Part shown: positions 32,197 to 41,017 of the stretch, piece after piece
Layout of the letters: every line of letters begins with the position of its first letter
How positions within the stretch are numbered: the stretch's first letter is position 1
NCBI GenBank assembly: GCA_020637235.1
Contig: JACJWG010000001.1
Coordinates: 372,001 to 436,000, forward strand
Direction: 5' to 3'
Length of the DNA: 64,000 nucleotides
DNA from: Acidimicrobiaceae bacterium
GTDB lineage: Bacteria > Actinomycetota > Acidimicrobiia > Acidimicrobiales > Ilumatobacteraceae
Position numbers and translations under genes: made by a program
The notes under the pieces: model-generated
Database searches by the model: none
The model's input: the letters and a program-made list of their open reading frames with translations, nothing else
What the model was told of the DNA's origin: nothing

Positions 32197-32577
32197 ATGG
32201 CACGTATCTCCGGCGTCGACATCCCCCGCGAGAAGCGGTTGGAGATCTCGCTCACCTACATCTTCGGCATCGGCAAGCCGACGGCCCAGCGCATCTGCGC
32301 GGACACCGGTCTCGATCCGAACCAGCGGGTGCGCAACCTCACCGAGGACGAGGTGAACCAGATCCGCGTCTGGGTCGACTCCAACATCACCGTCGAGGGT
32401 GATCTCCGCCGCGAGGTCGCACAGGACATCAAGCGCAAGATCGAGATCGGGTGCCTCCAGGGCGTCCGCCACCGCAAGGGCCTGCCCGTGCGTGGTCAGC
32501 GCACCCACACCAACGCTCGTACCCGCAAGGGCCCGAAGAAGACCGTCGCGAACAAGAAGAAGGCCGTGAGGAAGTAG
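32197..32577 (+). CDS. rpsM: 30S ribosomal protein S13
   Basis: A 126-residue head protein of the small subunit. [14 protein letters not shown] start, [12 protein letters not shown] helix-hairpin motif, [21 protein letters not shown] tail contacting tRNA. Length is typical. Confidence 0.98.
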   Translation: MARISGVDIPREKRLEISLTYIFGIGKPTAQRICADTGLDPNQRVRNLTEDEVNQIRVWVDSNITVEGDLRREVAQDIKRKIEIGCLQGVRHRKGLPVRGQRTHTNARTRKGPKKTVANKKKAVRK

Positions 32578-32579
32578 AG

Positions 32580-32978
32580 ATGGCGAAGCCGAAGCCGGGC
32601 GGTCGCCGCCCCCGCAAGCGTGAGCGCAAGAACGTCACCAACGGTGTCGTCCACATCAAGAGCTCGTTCAACAACACGATCGTGTCGATCACCGACACCG
32701 AGGGCAACGTCATCTCGTGGGCGTCGTCGGGTGGTGTCGGGTTCAAGGGATCGCGCAAGAGCACCCCGTTCGCCGCGCAGCAGGCCGCCGAGAAGGCCGC
32801 CCGCGCCGCGATCGAACACGGTCTGCGCCGCGTCGAGGTGCAGGTGAAGGGCCCGGGCTCGGGTCGCGACACGGCCGTGCGCAGCATCCAGAACACCGGC
32901 ATCGAGGTGACCTCCATCAAGGACGTCACCCCCGTCCCACACAACGGTTGCCGCCAGCCCAAGCGGCGGAGGACCTGA
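32580..32978 (+). CDS. rpsK: 30S ribosomal protein S11
   Basis: A 132-residue platform protein ([47 protein letters not shown]). The ATG starts 2 bp after the rpsM stop; the Shine-Dalgarno sequence (AGGAAG) lies inside the end of rpsM. The order matches the alpha operon. Confidence 0.98.
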   Translation: MAKPKPGGRRPRKRERKNVTNGVVHIKSSFNNTIVSITDTEGNVISWASSGGVGFKGSRKSTPFAAQQAAEKAARAAIEHGLRRVEVQVKGPGSGRDTAVRSIQNTGIEVTSIKDVTPVPHNGCRQPKRRRT

Positions 32979-32980
32979 TC

Positions 32981-33598
32981 ATGGCTCGCTACACCGGACC
33001 GAAGGTGCGCGTCTCGCGCCGGCTCGGCACCAACATCTTCGAGAACGACAAGGGCCGCAAGGCGCTCGAGCGCCGTCCGTTCCCCCCGGGCCAGCACGGC
33101 CGCACCCGACGCCGCAACGCCGGCAGCGAGTACCTCGCCCAGCTGCAGGAGAAGCAGAAGGCGAAGTACATCTACGGCGTGCTCGAGCGGCAGTTCCGCC
33201 GCACCTACGAAGAGGCCAACCGCCTCCAGGGCCCGACCGGTGAGAACCTCCTCCGCCTGCTCGAGCAGCGCCTCGACAACGTCGCCTACCGCGCCGGGTG
33301 GGCGAGCACCCGTCCCCAGGCCCGCCAGTTCGTCAGCCACGGCATGATCCGGGTGAACGGCAAGCGCGTCAACATCCCGTCGTACCGCGTGCGCAAGGGC
33401 GACGTCGTGTCGCTGTCGCCGAAGGCGCAGGCGATGATCGTCATCCAGCACAACCTCGACGTCCTCGACCGCCGCGTCGTCGGCTGGCTCGAGGTCGGTG
33501 ACGGCGGCAAGCAGGTCACCGTCCGCGACCTGCCCCAGCGCGAGCACATCGACGTGCCGGTGCGGGAGTCGCTGATCGTCGAGTTGTACTCCAAGTAA
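32981..33598 (+). CDS. rpsD: 30S ribosomal protein S4
   Basis: A 205-residue primary 16S rRNA binder with an S4 RNA-binding domain (LDNVAYRAGWASTRPQARQFVSHGMIRVNGKRV). It has no cysteine-rich N-terminal zinc finger, so it is the C- form. It starts 2 bp after rpsK; GGAGG near the end of rpsK serves as the ribosome-binding site. S4 often represses its own operon through the mRNA, but no such structure was identified here. Confidence 0.98.
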   Translation: MARYTGPKVRVSRRLGTNIFENDKGRKALERRPFPPGQHGRTRRRNAGSEYLAQLQEKQKAKYIYGVLERQFRRTYEEANRLQGPTGENLLRLLEQRLDNVAYRAGWASTRPQARQFVSHGMIRVNGKRVNIPSYRVRKGDVVSLSPKAQAMIVIQHNLDVLDRRVVGWLEVGDGGKQVTVRDLPQREHIDVPVRESLIVELYSK

Positions 33599-33697
33599 TC
33601 CCGCCTCGCCGGCGTCGCTGCGCCGGCCGTCCGACACCACGAACTTCGCGAACCCCGAACCAGAGAACGAATCAGAGAGAGAACGAGGCGTCCGTCC

Positions 33698-34630
33698 ATG
33701 CTCGTCATCCAGCGCCCCACCGTCGAAGCCATCGGCGAGGAAGAGAACAACCGGCAGCGCTTCGCGGTCAGCCCGCTCGAGCCCGGCTTCGGCCACACCA
33801 TCGGCAACTCGCTGCGGCGGGTGCTGCTGTCGAGCATCCCGGGTGCGGCGATCACCGCCGTGCGCTTCGACGACGCACTGCACGAGTTCGACACCATCCA
33901 GGGCATCTCCGAAGACGTCACGGACATCATCCTCAACATCAAGGACATCGTCCTCACCAGCACGAGCGACGAGGACGTCGTGGTGCGCCTCGACGTGCGG
34001 GGCCCGGCCACGATCACCGCGGCCGACATCAAGTGCCCGAGCGAGATCGAGATCCTCAACCCGAACCAGCACATCGCGACGCTGAACGCGAAGGGCCGCC
34101 TCGCGGTCGACCTCACGGTCGGTCGGGGTCGCGGGTACCTGTCGAGCGACCGTGACGCGCAGAACCGCACGATCGGCGTCATCCCGGTCGACGCGATCTT
34201 CTCGCCGGTGCGCCGCGTGATGTTCACCGTCGAGCCGACCCGCGTCGAGCAGAGCACGAACTACGACCGCCTCGTGATCGACATCGAGACCGACGGGTCG
34301 ATCAGCCCGCGCGACTCGCTCGCCTCGGCGGGCGCCACGCTGCGCTCGCTCGTCGACCTCGTCGCCAGCCTGAGCGACGAGCCGCAGGGCCTCGAGCTCG
34401 GCGAAGTGGCCAGCATCGCGGCGACGTCGCCCGACCTCGACCTCCCGATCGAGGACCTCGACCTGTCCGAGCGTCCCCGCAACTGCCTCAAGCGGGCTCA
34501 GATCAACTCGGTCGGCGAGCTGCTCACCAAGACCGAGGACGACCTGCTCAACATCACCAACTTCGGCCAGAAGAGCCTCGACGAGGTCAAGCAGAAGCTC
34601 GACGAGCGCGGCCTCAGCCTGCGCGGCTGA
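33698..34630 (+). CDS. rpoA: DNA-directed RNA polymerase subunit alpha
   Basis: A 310-residue protein. The N-terminal dimerisation domain (PLEPGFGHTIGNSLRRVLLSS) and the C-terminal DNA-contacting domain (ERPRNCLKRAQINSVGELL, NFGQKSLDEVKQKL) are both complete. A 99-bp gap after rpsD precedes it, with an AG-rich leader (AGAGAGAGAACGAGG). Confidence 0.98.
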   Translation: MLVIQRPTVEAIGEEENNRQRFAVSPLEPGFGHTIGNSLRRVLLSSIPGAAITAVRFDDALHEFDTIQGISEDVTDIILNIKDIVLTSTSDEDVVVRLDVRGPATITAADIKCPSEIEILNPNQHIATLNAKGRLAVDLTVGRGRGYLSSDRDAQNRTIGVIPVDAIFSPVRRVMFTVEPTRVEQSTNYDRLVIDIETDGSISPRDSLASAGATLRSLVDLVASLSDEPQGLELGEVASIAATSPDLDLPIEDLDLSERPRNCLKRAQINSVGELLTKTEDDLLNITNFGQKSLDEVKQKLDERGLSLRG

Positions 34631-34675
34631 CCGCCACCGGTACTGCCCGAGATCACCTGAAGGACGAAAGACACC

Positions 34676-35047
34676 ATGCCGGCCACGCCCCGCAAAGCTC
34701 GCAAGTTCGGCCACAGCGCCGCCCACCAGCGCCTGATGATGGCCAATCTCGCTGCCTCGCTGTTCGCCGCCGAGGGCATCGTCACGACCGAGGCCAAGGC
34801 CAAGGCGTTGCGCCCGATCGCCGAGAAGCTGATCACCAAGGCCAAGAAGGCGCAGGCCGAGGACGCCATGCGCGTCCACCGCATCCGCCAGATCCAGGGC
34901 TACCTCGGCGACAAGGAGATGACCGCCAAGCTCGTGTCCGACGTGGCGCCCCGCTACATGGACCGCAACGGCGGCTACTGCCGGATCCTGAAGCTCGGGC
35001 CACGCCAGGGCGACAACGCCCAGATGGCCCGCATCGAGCTGGTCTGA
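34676..35047 (+). CDS. rplQ: 50S ribosomal protein L17
   Basis: A 123-residue protein (PRKARKFGHSAAHQRLMMANLAASLF, KAKALRPIAEKLITKAKKA, GYCRILKLGPRQGDNAQMARIELV). AAGGA lies before the ATG. It ends the ribosomal transcription unit; a strong hairpin follows. Confidence 0.98.
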   Translation: MPATPRKARKFGHSAAHQRLMMANLAASLFAAEGIVTTEAKAKALRPIAEKLITKAKKAQAEDAMRVHRIRQIQGYLGDKEMTAKLVSDVAPRYMDRNGGYCRILKLGPRQGDNAQMARIELV

Positions 35048-35106
35048 TCCTGCGGGATCCGATCGGCGCGACCCGGTGCCCCACCGGCTGAGCGCATGAA
35101 CGTCCT

Positions 35107-35138
35107 CACGAGCCCGTCGCACGTGCGACGGGCTCGTG
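35107..35138 (+). terminator. 32-bp perfect palindrome after rplQ, probable terminator
   Basis: CACGAGCCCGTCGCAC is followed directly by its exact reverse complement, allowing a 14-bp stem with a 4-nt loop. It lies 60 bp after the rplQ stop. The downstream T content is low (ACGTTGTCGG), as common in GC-rich genomes. Confidence 0.7.
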
Positions 35139-35196
35139 ACGTTGTCGGGCCAGGCGGGATCGGGATCGGCGCGATCGGCGCGATCGGCGGTCGGCG

Positions 35197-36114
35197 ATGA
35201 GCACCCCCGAGTTGCCCTTCGAGCCCGCGATCGAGCCCGCGATCGAGCCCGCGATCGAGCCCGCGATCGAGCCCGCGATCGAGCCCGCGATCGAGCCCGC
35301 GATCGAGCCCGCGATCGTGGAGCCGGTGGCGCCGGTGGCGCCGGCGCCCCAGCGGCGGGCCCGGCTGCTGGTGGCCTACGACGGCACCGGGTTCCACGGC
35401 TTCGCCGAGAGCCGCGGCCGGTCCACGGTGATGGGCACGCTGCGGGCGGCGATCGAGCGGGTCGTGCAGCACCCGACCGAGCTGGTCGGCGCAGGGCGCA
35501 CCGATGCGGGCGTGCACGGATGGGGGCAGGTCGTGAGCCTCGACCTCCCGGCGGGCTCCGACCTCGACCGGCTCGCGCACCGGCTCACACGCCTGTGCGG
35601 CCCGGCGATCGTCGTGCGTGCCGCCGATTGGTGCGACGACCCCGAGTTCAGCGCCCGCTTCAGCGCCCGGTACCGGCACTACCGCTACGACGTGCTCACG
35701 GGTGCGGTGCCGGTGCCGTGGCGGGCCACCACCACCTGGCACGTGCGTACCCCGCTCGACCTGCGGTCGATGCAGCTCGGCTGCGACCCGCTGATCGGTG
35801 AGCACGACTTCTCGTCGTTCTGCCGGATGCCGAAGGTGCGCGACGGCGAGGCGACGCCCTCGATGCGCCGGCGGGTGCTGCTCGCACGGTGGACCGAGGT
35901 CGACACCGACGATGCCCGGCTGTTGCGCTTCGAGATCCGGGCCAACGCGTTCTGTCATCAGATGGTGCGGTCGATCGTGGGCACGCTCGTCGACGTCGGC
36001 TCGGGCAAGCTGCACGCCGGCGAGGTGCGCGGCATCCTGCTCGCCCACGACCGGGCCGCCGCGGGTCAGGTGGCACCCCCGCAGGGACTCACCCTGTGGG
36101 AGGTCGGCTACTGA
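35197..36114 (+). CDS. truA: tRNA pseudouridine(38-40) synthase TruA with repetitive N-terminal extension
   Basis: A 305-residue protein. The catalytic domain starts near residue 50 (RRARLLVAYDGTGFHGFAES). It has the catalytic aspartate motif GAGRTDAGVHGWGQ and FSARYRHYRY, plus the ANAFCHQMVRSIVGTLVDVG signature. TruA isomerises U38-U40 in tRNA anticodon arms. The first ~45 residues are not part of the fold: they are eight EPAI repeats followed by VEPVAPVAPAP, encoded by perfect 12-bp tandem repeats. Most TruA proteins lack such a tail. The ATG at 35197 has no clear ribosome-binding site, so initiation inside the repeat region cannot be excluded. Confidence 0.93.
   Translation: MSTPELPFEPAIEPAIEPAIEPAIEPAIEPAIEPAIEPAIVEPVAPVAPAPQRRARLLVAYDGTGFHGFAESRGRSTVMGTLRAAIERVVQHPTELVGAGRTDAGVHGWGQVVSLDLPAGSDLDRLAHRLTRLCGPAIVVRAADWCDDPEFSARFSARYRHYRYDVLTGAVPVPWRATTTWHVRTPLDLRSMQLGCDPLIGEHDFSSFCRMPKVRDGEATPSMRRRVLLARWTEVDTDDARLLRFEIRANAFCHQMVRSIVGTLVDVGSGKLHAGEVRGILLAHDRAAAGQVAPPQGLTLWEVGY
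35221..35316 (+). repeat. Eight perfect 12-bp tandem repeats inside truA
   Basis: GAGCCCGCGATC is repeated eight times without any change and encodes EPAI x8. Perfect identity suggests recent slippage-driven growth. A related 9-bp tandem (GATCGGCGC) lies just upstream at 35165-35190, in the 149-bp gap after rplQ. Confidence 0.95.
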
Positions 36115-36135
36115 GCCGATGCGTCAGCCGGATGG

Positions 36136-36318
36136 TCACTCGCCGCGACCGTCCGCGCCGTCCGCGCCGTCCGCGCCATCGGCGCTGAGCTCGGGCCACT
36201 GGGGTGACTGCGCGGCGGCCCTCGACATCCAACCCAGCGCCACCACCACGAACGACGACACCGCCACCACCAACGTCACCGACGTCGCCGCCGGCTCGTA
36301 CGCCTCCGCCAGGAACAT
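36136..36318 (-). CDS. Small single-span membrane protein (tentative)
   Basis: A possible 60-residue protein with one strongly hydrophobic stretch (SVTLVVAVSSFVVVALGW), then a polar tail ending in an ADG repeat coded by 9-bp tandem repeats. It lies 36 bp downstream of the proline-rich membrane protein on the same strand, consistent with one transcript. No homologue is recalled. The call rests on the clean membrane segment and position; it could be a chance frame. Confidence 0.4.
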   Translation of the reverse strand: MFLAEAYEPAATSVTLVVAVSSFVVVALGWMSRAAAQSPQWPELSADGADGADGADGRGE

Positions 36319-36354
36319 GCACCATCGTCGCGCGCCGGCGGGGTCGCGACGGAC

Positions 36355-37383
36355 TCAGGCGGCGCGGACGGTGGCCAGGTACTGGCCGAAGGCCAACGCC
36401 AGGTCGGCGATCCGGGCGGGCTCGCTGGTGAAGGTGGCCACGTACGCCCGGGTGTCGGTGATCGTCATCGCCTGCACGAACGCGAGCGTCGGCAGCCCCG
36501 GCAGGGTGCCGGTCCACGACACCAGCTCCACCTCCACGCCGTCGGGCCCGACGACGCGCTGGCGGTCGGTGATCACCGCGTCGGGCGCCTGACCCTGGAT
36601 CAGCGCCACCGCGGCGTCGACGTAGGTGGCGAGGTCCATCGCTCGTGGCAGGTCTTCCAGGACGACGTTCACGTTGTCCTGGAAACCGTCGCTGCCGGTG
36701 CCGGTGAACCAGCCGGTGAAGGTCGGCGTCTGCTCGAACCGCCAGCCGGGCGCCACCGCGAGCGACCACCCCGCCGGATCGGCGTACGGCACGGCATCGG
36801 CCGGGACCGCCACCGGGATCGGCGCCTCGGTGGTCGGTGGCGGCGGATCGGTCGGGGCGACCGTGCCGGGCAGGGTGAGCGGGATGGTGGTCACCGGGAC
36901 CGGCTCGACCGTGGCGGCCGGTGTCGTAACGGGCACGGTGACCGGCGACGCGTCGGGCGCACCGGTGTCGAGCGCACCGGTGTCGTCGGGTGTGTCGCCG
37001 CCGGCGTCGGTGCTCGCGGTGTCTCGGGTGTCGTCGTCGCCGGAGCGGGTGAGCCACAGCACCGCGCCGAAGCCGACCGCCATCGCGACGAGCGCACCGA
37101 GCACGGCCGGGACACGCGACCGGCGCGGCGCGGGCCCCCTGGACGGCGGGGCGGTCGGCGGCCCACCCGGTGGTGCGGCCGGTGGTGCGGCCGGCGGCGG
37201 CGATGGCGGCGCCGATGGCGGCGCGGGTGGCGGCGCCGATCCGAGGATCGGGAACGGGATGGTCGGTGCGGTGGATGCCGACGGTGCCGGCGGCGGGGGC
37301 GACGGAGCGGACGGAGCCGATGGAGGCGGCTGCCAGGGCGGCGTCGGCGGCTGCCCCGGCGGGGGCGGGGGGAGCTCGGCCAT
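36355..37383 (-). CDS. Proline-rich single-span membrane protein with a PsbP/LpqN-like outer domain
   Basis: A 342-residue protein. Residues 1-85 are a Pro/Ala-rich cytoplasmic tail (PPPPPGQPPTPPWQPPP style), followed by basic residues, a membrane helix (VPAVLGALVAMAVGFGAVLWL), a Thr/Pro/Asp-rich linker, and a ~140-residue folded domain beginning PAGWSLAVAPGWRFEQTP. That domain resembles the PsbP/Mog1-fold lipoproteins of actinobacteria (LpqN/DUF1795 group) in pattern; this is a weak match made by eye. Function is unknown. The proline tail is similar to those of mycobacterial membrane proteins that bind cytoplasmic partners. Confidence 0.7.
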   Translation of the reverse strand: MAELPPPPPGQPPTPPWQPPPSAPSAPSPPPPAPSASTAPTIPFPILGSAPPPAPPSAPPSPPPAAPPAAPPGGPPTAPPSRGPAPRRSRVPAVLGALVAMAVGFGAVLWLTRSGDDDTRDTASTDAGGDTPDDTGALDTGAPDASPVTVPVTTPAATVEPVPVTTIPLTLPGTVAPTDPPPPTTEAPIPVAVPADAVPYADPAGWSLAVAPGWRFEQTPTFTGWFTGTGSDGFQDNVNVVLEDLPRAMDLATYVDAAVALIQGQAPDAVITDRQRVVGPDGVEVELVSWTGTLPGLPTLAFVQAMTITDTRAYVATFTSEPARIADLALAFGQYLATVRAA

Positions 37384-37466
37384 CCGCCCGAACCTACTCG
37401 GGCACGAGGCGACAGGAGCGCCGCCGAGCGACAGACTGGGCGTGTTTCCGGCGAAAGGACGGCTGC

Positions 37467-38558
37467 GTGGCCGCCAAGCGCATCCTCATCTGCTCCACCC
37501 CCGTCGGTCCCCTCGGCAGCGGCATCGGCGGCGGGGTCGAACTCACGCTGCACGGTCTGGTGCTCGGTCTGTCCGCGCGTGGTCACGAGGTCGAGGTCGT
37601 CGCGCCCGAGGGCTCGCTGCACCTCGGCGGACGCGTCCACCAGATCGCCGGCGAGTGGCAGGCCAGCAGCCAGAGCGCGGCGCGTGACGCGCCGGTCGAG
37701 CTGCCGCCGCGTCCGGTGCTCGGCGCGATGTGGGACCACGTGCGCCGGCACCAGCACCGCGTCGACGTGGTGGTGAACCTCGCCTACGACTGGCTGCCCT
37801 TCTACCTCACACCGTTCCTCGACGTCCCCGTCGCCCACCTCGTGTCGATGGGGTCGCTCAACGAGGCGATGGACGCGGTCGTCGAGCAGGCGGTGCTCGA
37901 CCGGCCGGGCAGCGTGGCGGTGCACAGCCGGGCACAGGCCGACACCTTCCCGGCGGTCGCCGATCGGTTGCGGGTGATCGGCAACGGCATCGCCGTCGAG
38001 CGCTACGACGTGCAGCTGGCAGCCGACGAGCCCCGGTACCTCGGCTACATCGGCCGCATCTCGCCCGAGAAGGGCATCGACGACGTGTTCGCGGTGGCCG
38101 AGGCCAGCGGTCTGCCGATGCGGGTGTGGGGGCTGATGCAGGACGAGCGGTGCTGGTCGGAGGCGGGCGCCCGACATCCGGGCGCTCACGTGCGGCACGA
38201 GGGTTTCGTGCCGACCGACGACCTGCAGGCGGCGATCGGCGGCTGTGCCGCGATCGTGATGACCCCGAAGTGGGTCGAGGCCTTCGGCAACGTCGCGATC
38301 GAGGCGATGGCGTGCGGGGTGCCGGTGATCGCCTACCGGCGCGGTGGTCCGGCCGAGATCGTCGTCGACGGTGAGACCGGGTTCCTCGTCGAACCCGACG
38401 ACGTCGACGCCGTCGTGCGCGCCGTGGCTCGCATCGACGAGATCGATCGTGTGATGTGCCGGCAGCGGGTGGAGGAGCGATGGTCGACCACGGCGCTCGC
38501 CGAGCGCGTCGACGACTGGCTCGACGATCTGATCCGCAGCCACCAGCACGTCCGCTGA
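37467..38558 (+). CDS. Glycosyltransferase family 4-type protein
   Basis: A 363-residue GT-B glycosyltransferase. The glycine-rich N-terminal loop is [18 protein letters not shown]. The donor-binding domain has [20 protein letters not shown] and the E-x7-E region [40 protein letters not shown]. It transfers a sugar from an activated donor, probably a nucleotide sugar, to an unknown acceptor. The GTG start has AAGGA 8 nt upstream. It is divergent from the proline-rich membrane protein and lies just before rplM. Confidence 0.87.
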   Translation: MAAKRILICSTPVGPLGSGIGGGVELTLHGLVLGLSARGHEVEVVAPEGSLHLGGRVHQIAGEWQASSQSAARDAPVELPPRPVLGAMWDHVRRHQHRVDVVVNLAYDWLPFYLTPFLDVPVAHLVSMGSLNEAMDAVVEQAVLDRPGSVAVHSRAQADTFPAVADRLRVIGNGIAVERYDVQLAADEPRYLGYIGRISPEKGIDDVFAVAEASGLPMRVWGLMQDERCWSEAGARHPGAHVRHEGFVPTDDLQAAIGGCAAIVMTPKWVEAFGNVAIEAMACGVPVIAYRRGGPAEIVVDGETGFLVEPDDVDAVVRAVARIDEIDRVMCRQRVEERWSTTALAERVDDWLDDLIRSHQHVR

Positions 38559-38602
38559 GCAGGCCGGATTCGCGCGGTCCGGGAAAATCGCCTGGTCGAC
38601 GT

Positions 38603-38632
38603 TTGTCGGTTTCGGCGCAACGGCCGTATCAT
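38603..38632 (+). promoter_or_regulatory. Promoter of rplM-rpsI
   Basis: TTGTCG (38603-38608), an 18-bp spacer and TATCAT (38627-38632) form a housekeeping-type promoter ~58 bp before rplM. Confidence 0.6.
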
Positions 38633-38689
38633 TGCACGGTTCCCCGGCGAGACGTCTCGCCCGTGGGTCGTTCGTCGAAGGATTCGAAG

Positions 38690-39136
38690 ATGCGCACGTA
38701 CAGCCCGAAAGCCAGCGAGATCGAACGCGCGTGGCACGTCATCGACGCCGAGGGCCTCGTGCTCGGCCGTCTGTGCACCGAGGTCGCTCGCGTGTTGCGC
38801 GGCAAGCACAAGCCGACGTTCGCGCCGCACATCGACACCGGCGACCACGTCGTGATCGTCAACGCCGACAAGGTCGTCCTCACCAAGGGCAAGGCCGACA
38901 AGGAGCAGGTGTACCGCTACTCCGGCTACCCGGGTGGTCTGAAGAGCGAGTCGTATCAGCAGCTCCTCGACCGCAAGCCCGCCGACGCGATCCGGCTCAG
39001 TGTGCGCGGCATGCTGCCCCACGGCCCGCTCGGCCGCCAGCAGATCAAGAAGCTGAAGGTGTACGCAGGCCCCGAGCATCCGCACGCCGCACAGAACCCG
39101 TCCGTCCTCGAGATCGCAGCGGCGAAGGCCCGCTGA
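38690..39136 (+). CDS. rplM: 50S ribosomal protein L13
   Basis: A 148-residue protein ([76 protein letters not shown]). GAAGG lies before the ATG. It is paired with rpsI 17 bp downstream, as in most bacteria. Confidence 0.98.
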   Translation: MRTYSPKASEIERAWHVIDAEGLVLGRLCTEVARVLRGKHKPTFAPHIDTGDHVVIVNADKVVLTKGKADKEQVYRYSGYPGGLKSESYQQLLDRKPADAIRLSVRGMLPHGPLGRQQIKKLKVYAGPEHPHAAQNPSVLEIAAAKAR

Positions 39137-39153
39137 ACCGCCGGAGCGTCACC

Positions 39154-39549
39154 ATGGCCACCAAGCCCCTCACCCAGACCACCGGCCGCCGCAAGGAGGC
39201 CGTCGCCCGTGCGCGACTGCGCCCCGGCACCGGCACCCACACGATGAACGGGCGTCCGTTCGACCAGTACTTCACGACGGCCGTGCAGCGCATGATCGTC
39301 ACCGAGGCCCTCCGTGTCACCAGCACCGAGGAGAGCTACGACATCGACGCCACCATCCACGGTGGCGGCGTGAGCGGCCAGGCCGGCGCGATGCGCATGG
39401 CGATCGCTCGTGCGCTCGCCGAACTCGACCCCGAGAGCCGCCCGGCGCTGAAGAAGGCCGGCCTCCTCACGCGCGATCCGCGCAAGAAGGAGAGCAAGAA
39501 GTACGGCCTCGTCAAGGCTCGCAAGGCCAAGCAGTACACCAAGCGCTGA
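39154..39549 (+). CDS. rpsI: 30S ribosomal protein S9
   Basis: A 131-residue protein ([39 protein letters not shown]) with the conserved basic C-terminus [11 protein letters not shown], which reaches the P-site tRNA. Confidence 0.98.
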   Translation: MATKPLTQTTGRRKEAVARARLRPGTGTHTMNGRPFDQYFTTAVQRMIVTEALRVTSTEESYDIDATIHGGGVSGQAGAMRMAIARALAELDPESRPALKKAGLLTRDPRKKESKKYGLVKARKAKQYTKR

Positions 39550-39587
39550 CCCGCGCTGGTTCGGTCGCCGGCCTCACGGACGTCGCA

Positions 39588-40967
39588 GTGCTGCGCTTCG
39601 GCACCGATGGTGTCCGCGGCCGCGCGTTCACCGAACTCACCACGACGTACGCCGAACGCCTCGGTCGCGCCGCAGCGTCCGTGCTCGGCGGCGGCGACTG
39701 GCTGATCGGTCGCGACACCCGCGAGAGCGGTCCGGCGTTGCAGCAGGCGTTCGCGAGCGGTCTGCGCGCCGGCGGAGCTTCCCCCCGCTCCGTCGGCGTC
39801 GCCCCCACGCCGGCGCTGGCCCATCTGTCCGCCGAGCGACGTGTGCCGGCCGCGATGATCACCGCGTCGCACAACCCCTGGCACGACAACGGGATCAAGA
39901 TCTTCGCCGCCGGTGGGACCAAGCTGCCCGACGACGTCGAGCGTGCGATCGAGGCGGCGCTCGATCGGCTCGACGACGACCTGGACCGCGAACGCGATGT
40001 CCCGGGCGGCGTCGGTGCCGCACCGGTCGGTGTGGTGGACGAGCTCGGGTGCGACACCTACGTCGCGGCGCTCGTCGCACGGTTCCCCGACGCGGCACTT
40101 TCCGGGCTGCGCATCGTGCTCGACGGTGCGAACGGCGCGATGAGCGTGGTCGCGCCGCAGGTCGCTCGGGCGCTCGGGGCCGATGTCGTCGTCATCCACG
40201 CCGATCCCGACGGCCGCAACATCAACGACCGGTGCGGCGCCACCGCTCCCGAGACGCTCGCAGCACGTGTGGTGGCCGAGGGTGCAGCGCTCGGTCTCGC
40301 GTTCGACGGCGACGGCGACCGGGTGATCGCCGTCGACCACCGAGGCCGCATCGTCGACGGCGACCGGCTGATCGGTCTCGCGGCACGGCAACTGCGCGAA
40401 TCCGGCGAGCTGGTCGACGACACCGTGGTGGTGACCGTGATGACCAACCTCGGCTTCCGGCGGGCGATGGCCGACGCCGGCATCCGGGTGCTCGAGACGG
40501 CGGTTGGCGACCGGTACGTGCTCGAGGCGCTCGACGCAGGCGGGTACGCACTCGGTGGCGAGCAGAGCGGCCACATCATCTACCGCCGTCTCGCCACCAC
40601 GGGCGACGGGTTGCTCGCCGGCCTTCGCCTCGCCGAGCACGTCGTGCACCGCGGGCGCCCGCTCGCGGAGCTCGCCGACGCGGTGATGACGAGCTACCCG
40701 CAGGTGCTGGTCAACGTCACCGTCGCCGAACGGCATCCGCGCATCGCCGACGAGCTCGCCGCCGAGATCGCCGCCGCCGAGGCCGGCCTGGCGGGCGAGG
40801 GACGCATCCTCGTGCGCGCGAGCGGCACCGAGCCGCTGGTGCGGGTGATGGTCGAGGCGGCCACCTCCGAGCTCGCGCAGGCCACGGCCGACGGGCTGGC
40901 CCAGGTGGTGCGAGACCGGTTCGGTGTCCGAACCGGCGATCTTGAGGGAATCTTGCGAGAACCGTGA
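39588..40967 (+). CDS. glmM: Phosphoglucosamine mutase
   Basis: A 459-residue alpha-D-phosphohexomutase converting glucosamine-6-P to glucosamine-1-P for UDP-GlcNAc. FGTDGVRG at the N-terminus, the phosphoserine loop TASHNP (Ser94), the metal loop DGDGDR, the sugar-binding GGEQSGH and the phosphate-binding RASGTEPLVRVMVE are all present. GTG start. It lies 38 bp after rpsI and 50 bp before the GlmS homologue, so two steps of amino-sugar synthesis are side by side. Confidence 0.96.
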   Translation: MLRFGTDGVRGRAFTELTTTYAERLGRAAASVLGGGDWLIGRDTRESGPALQQAFASGLRAGGASPRSVGVAPTPALAHLSAERRVPAAMITASHNPWHDNGIKIFAAGGTKLPDDVERAIEAALDRLDDDLDRERDVPGGVGAAPVGVVDELGCDTYVAALVARFPDAALSGLRIVLDGANGAMSVVAPQVARALGADVVVIHADPDGRNINDRCGATAPETLAARVVAEGAALGLAFDGDGDRVIAVDHRGRIVDGDRLIGLAARQLRESGELVDDTVVVTVMTNLGFRRAMADAGIRVLETAVGDRYVLEALDAGGYALGGEQSGHIIYRRLATTGDGLLAGLRLAEHVVHRGRPLAELADAVMTSYPQVLVNVTVAERHPRIADELAAEIAAAEAGLAGEGRILVRASGTEPLVRVMVEAATSELAQATADGLAQVVRDRFGVRTGDLEGILREP

Positions 40968-41002
40968 TCGGTCGCTGACAGTACGGGTGCTCGGGACCTC
41001 GG

Positions 41003-41008
41003 TACTCT
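41003..41008 (+). promoter_or_regulatory. Leaderless -10 box of the GlmS homologue
   Basis: GGTACTCT with -10 TACTCT lies 9 nt before the ATG at 41018. No Shine-Dalgarno sequence is present. Confidence 0.5.
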
Positions 41009-41017
41009 GACAGACCT

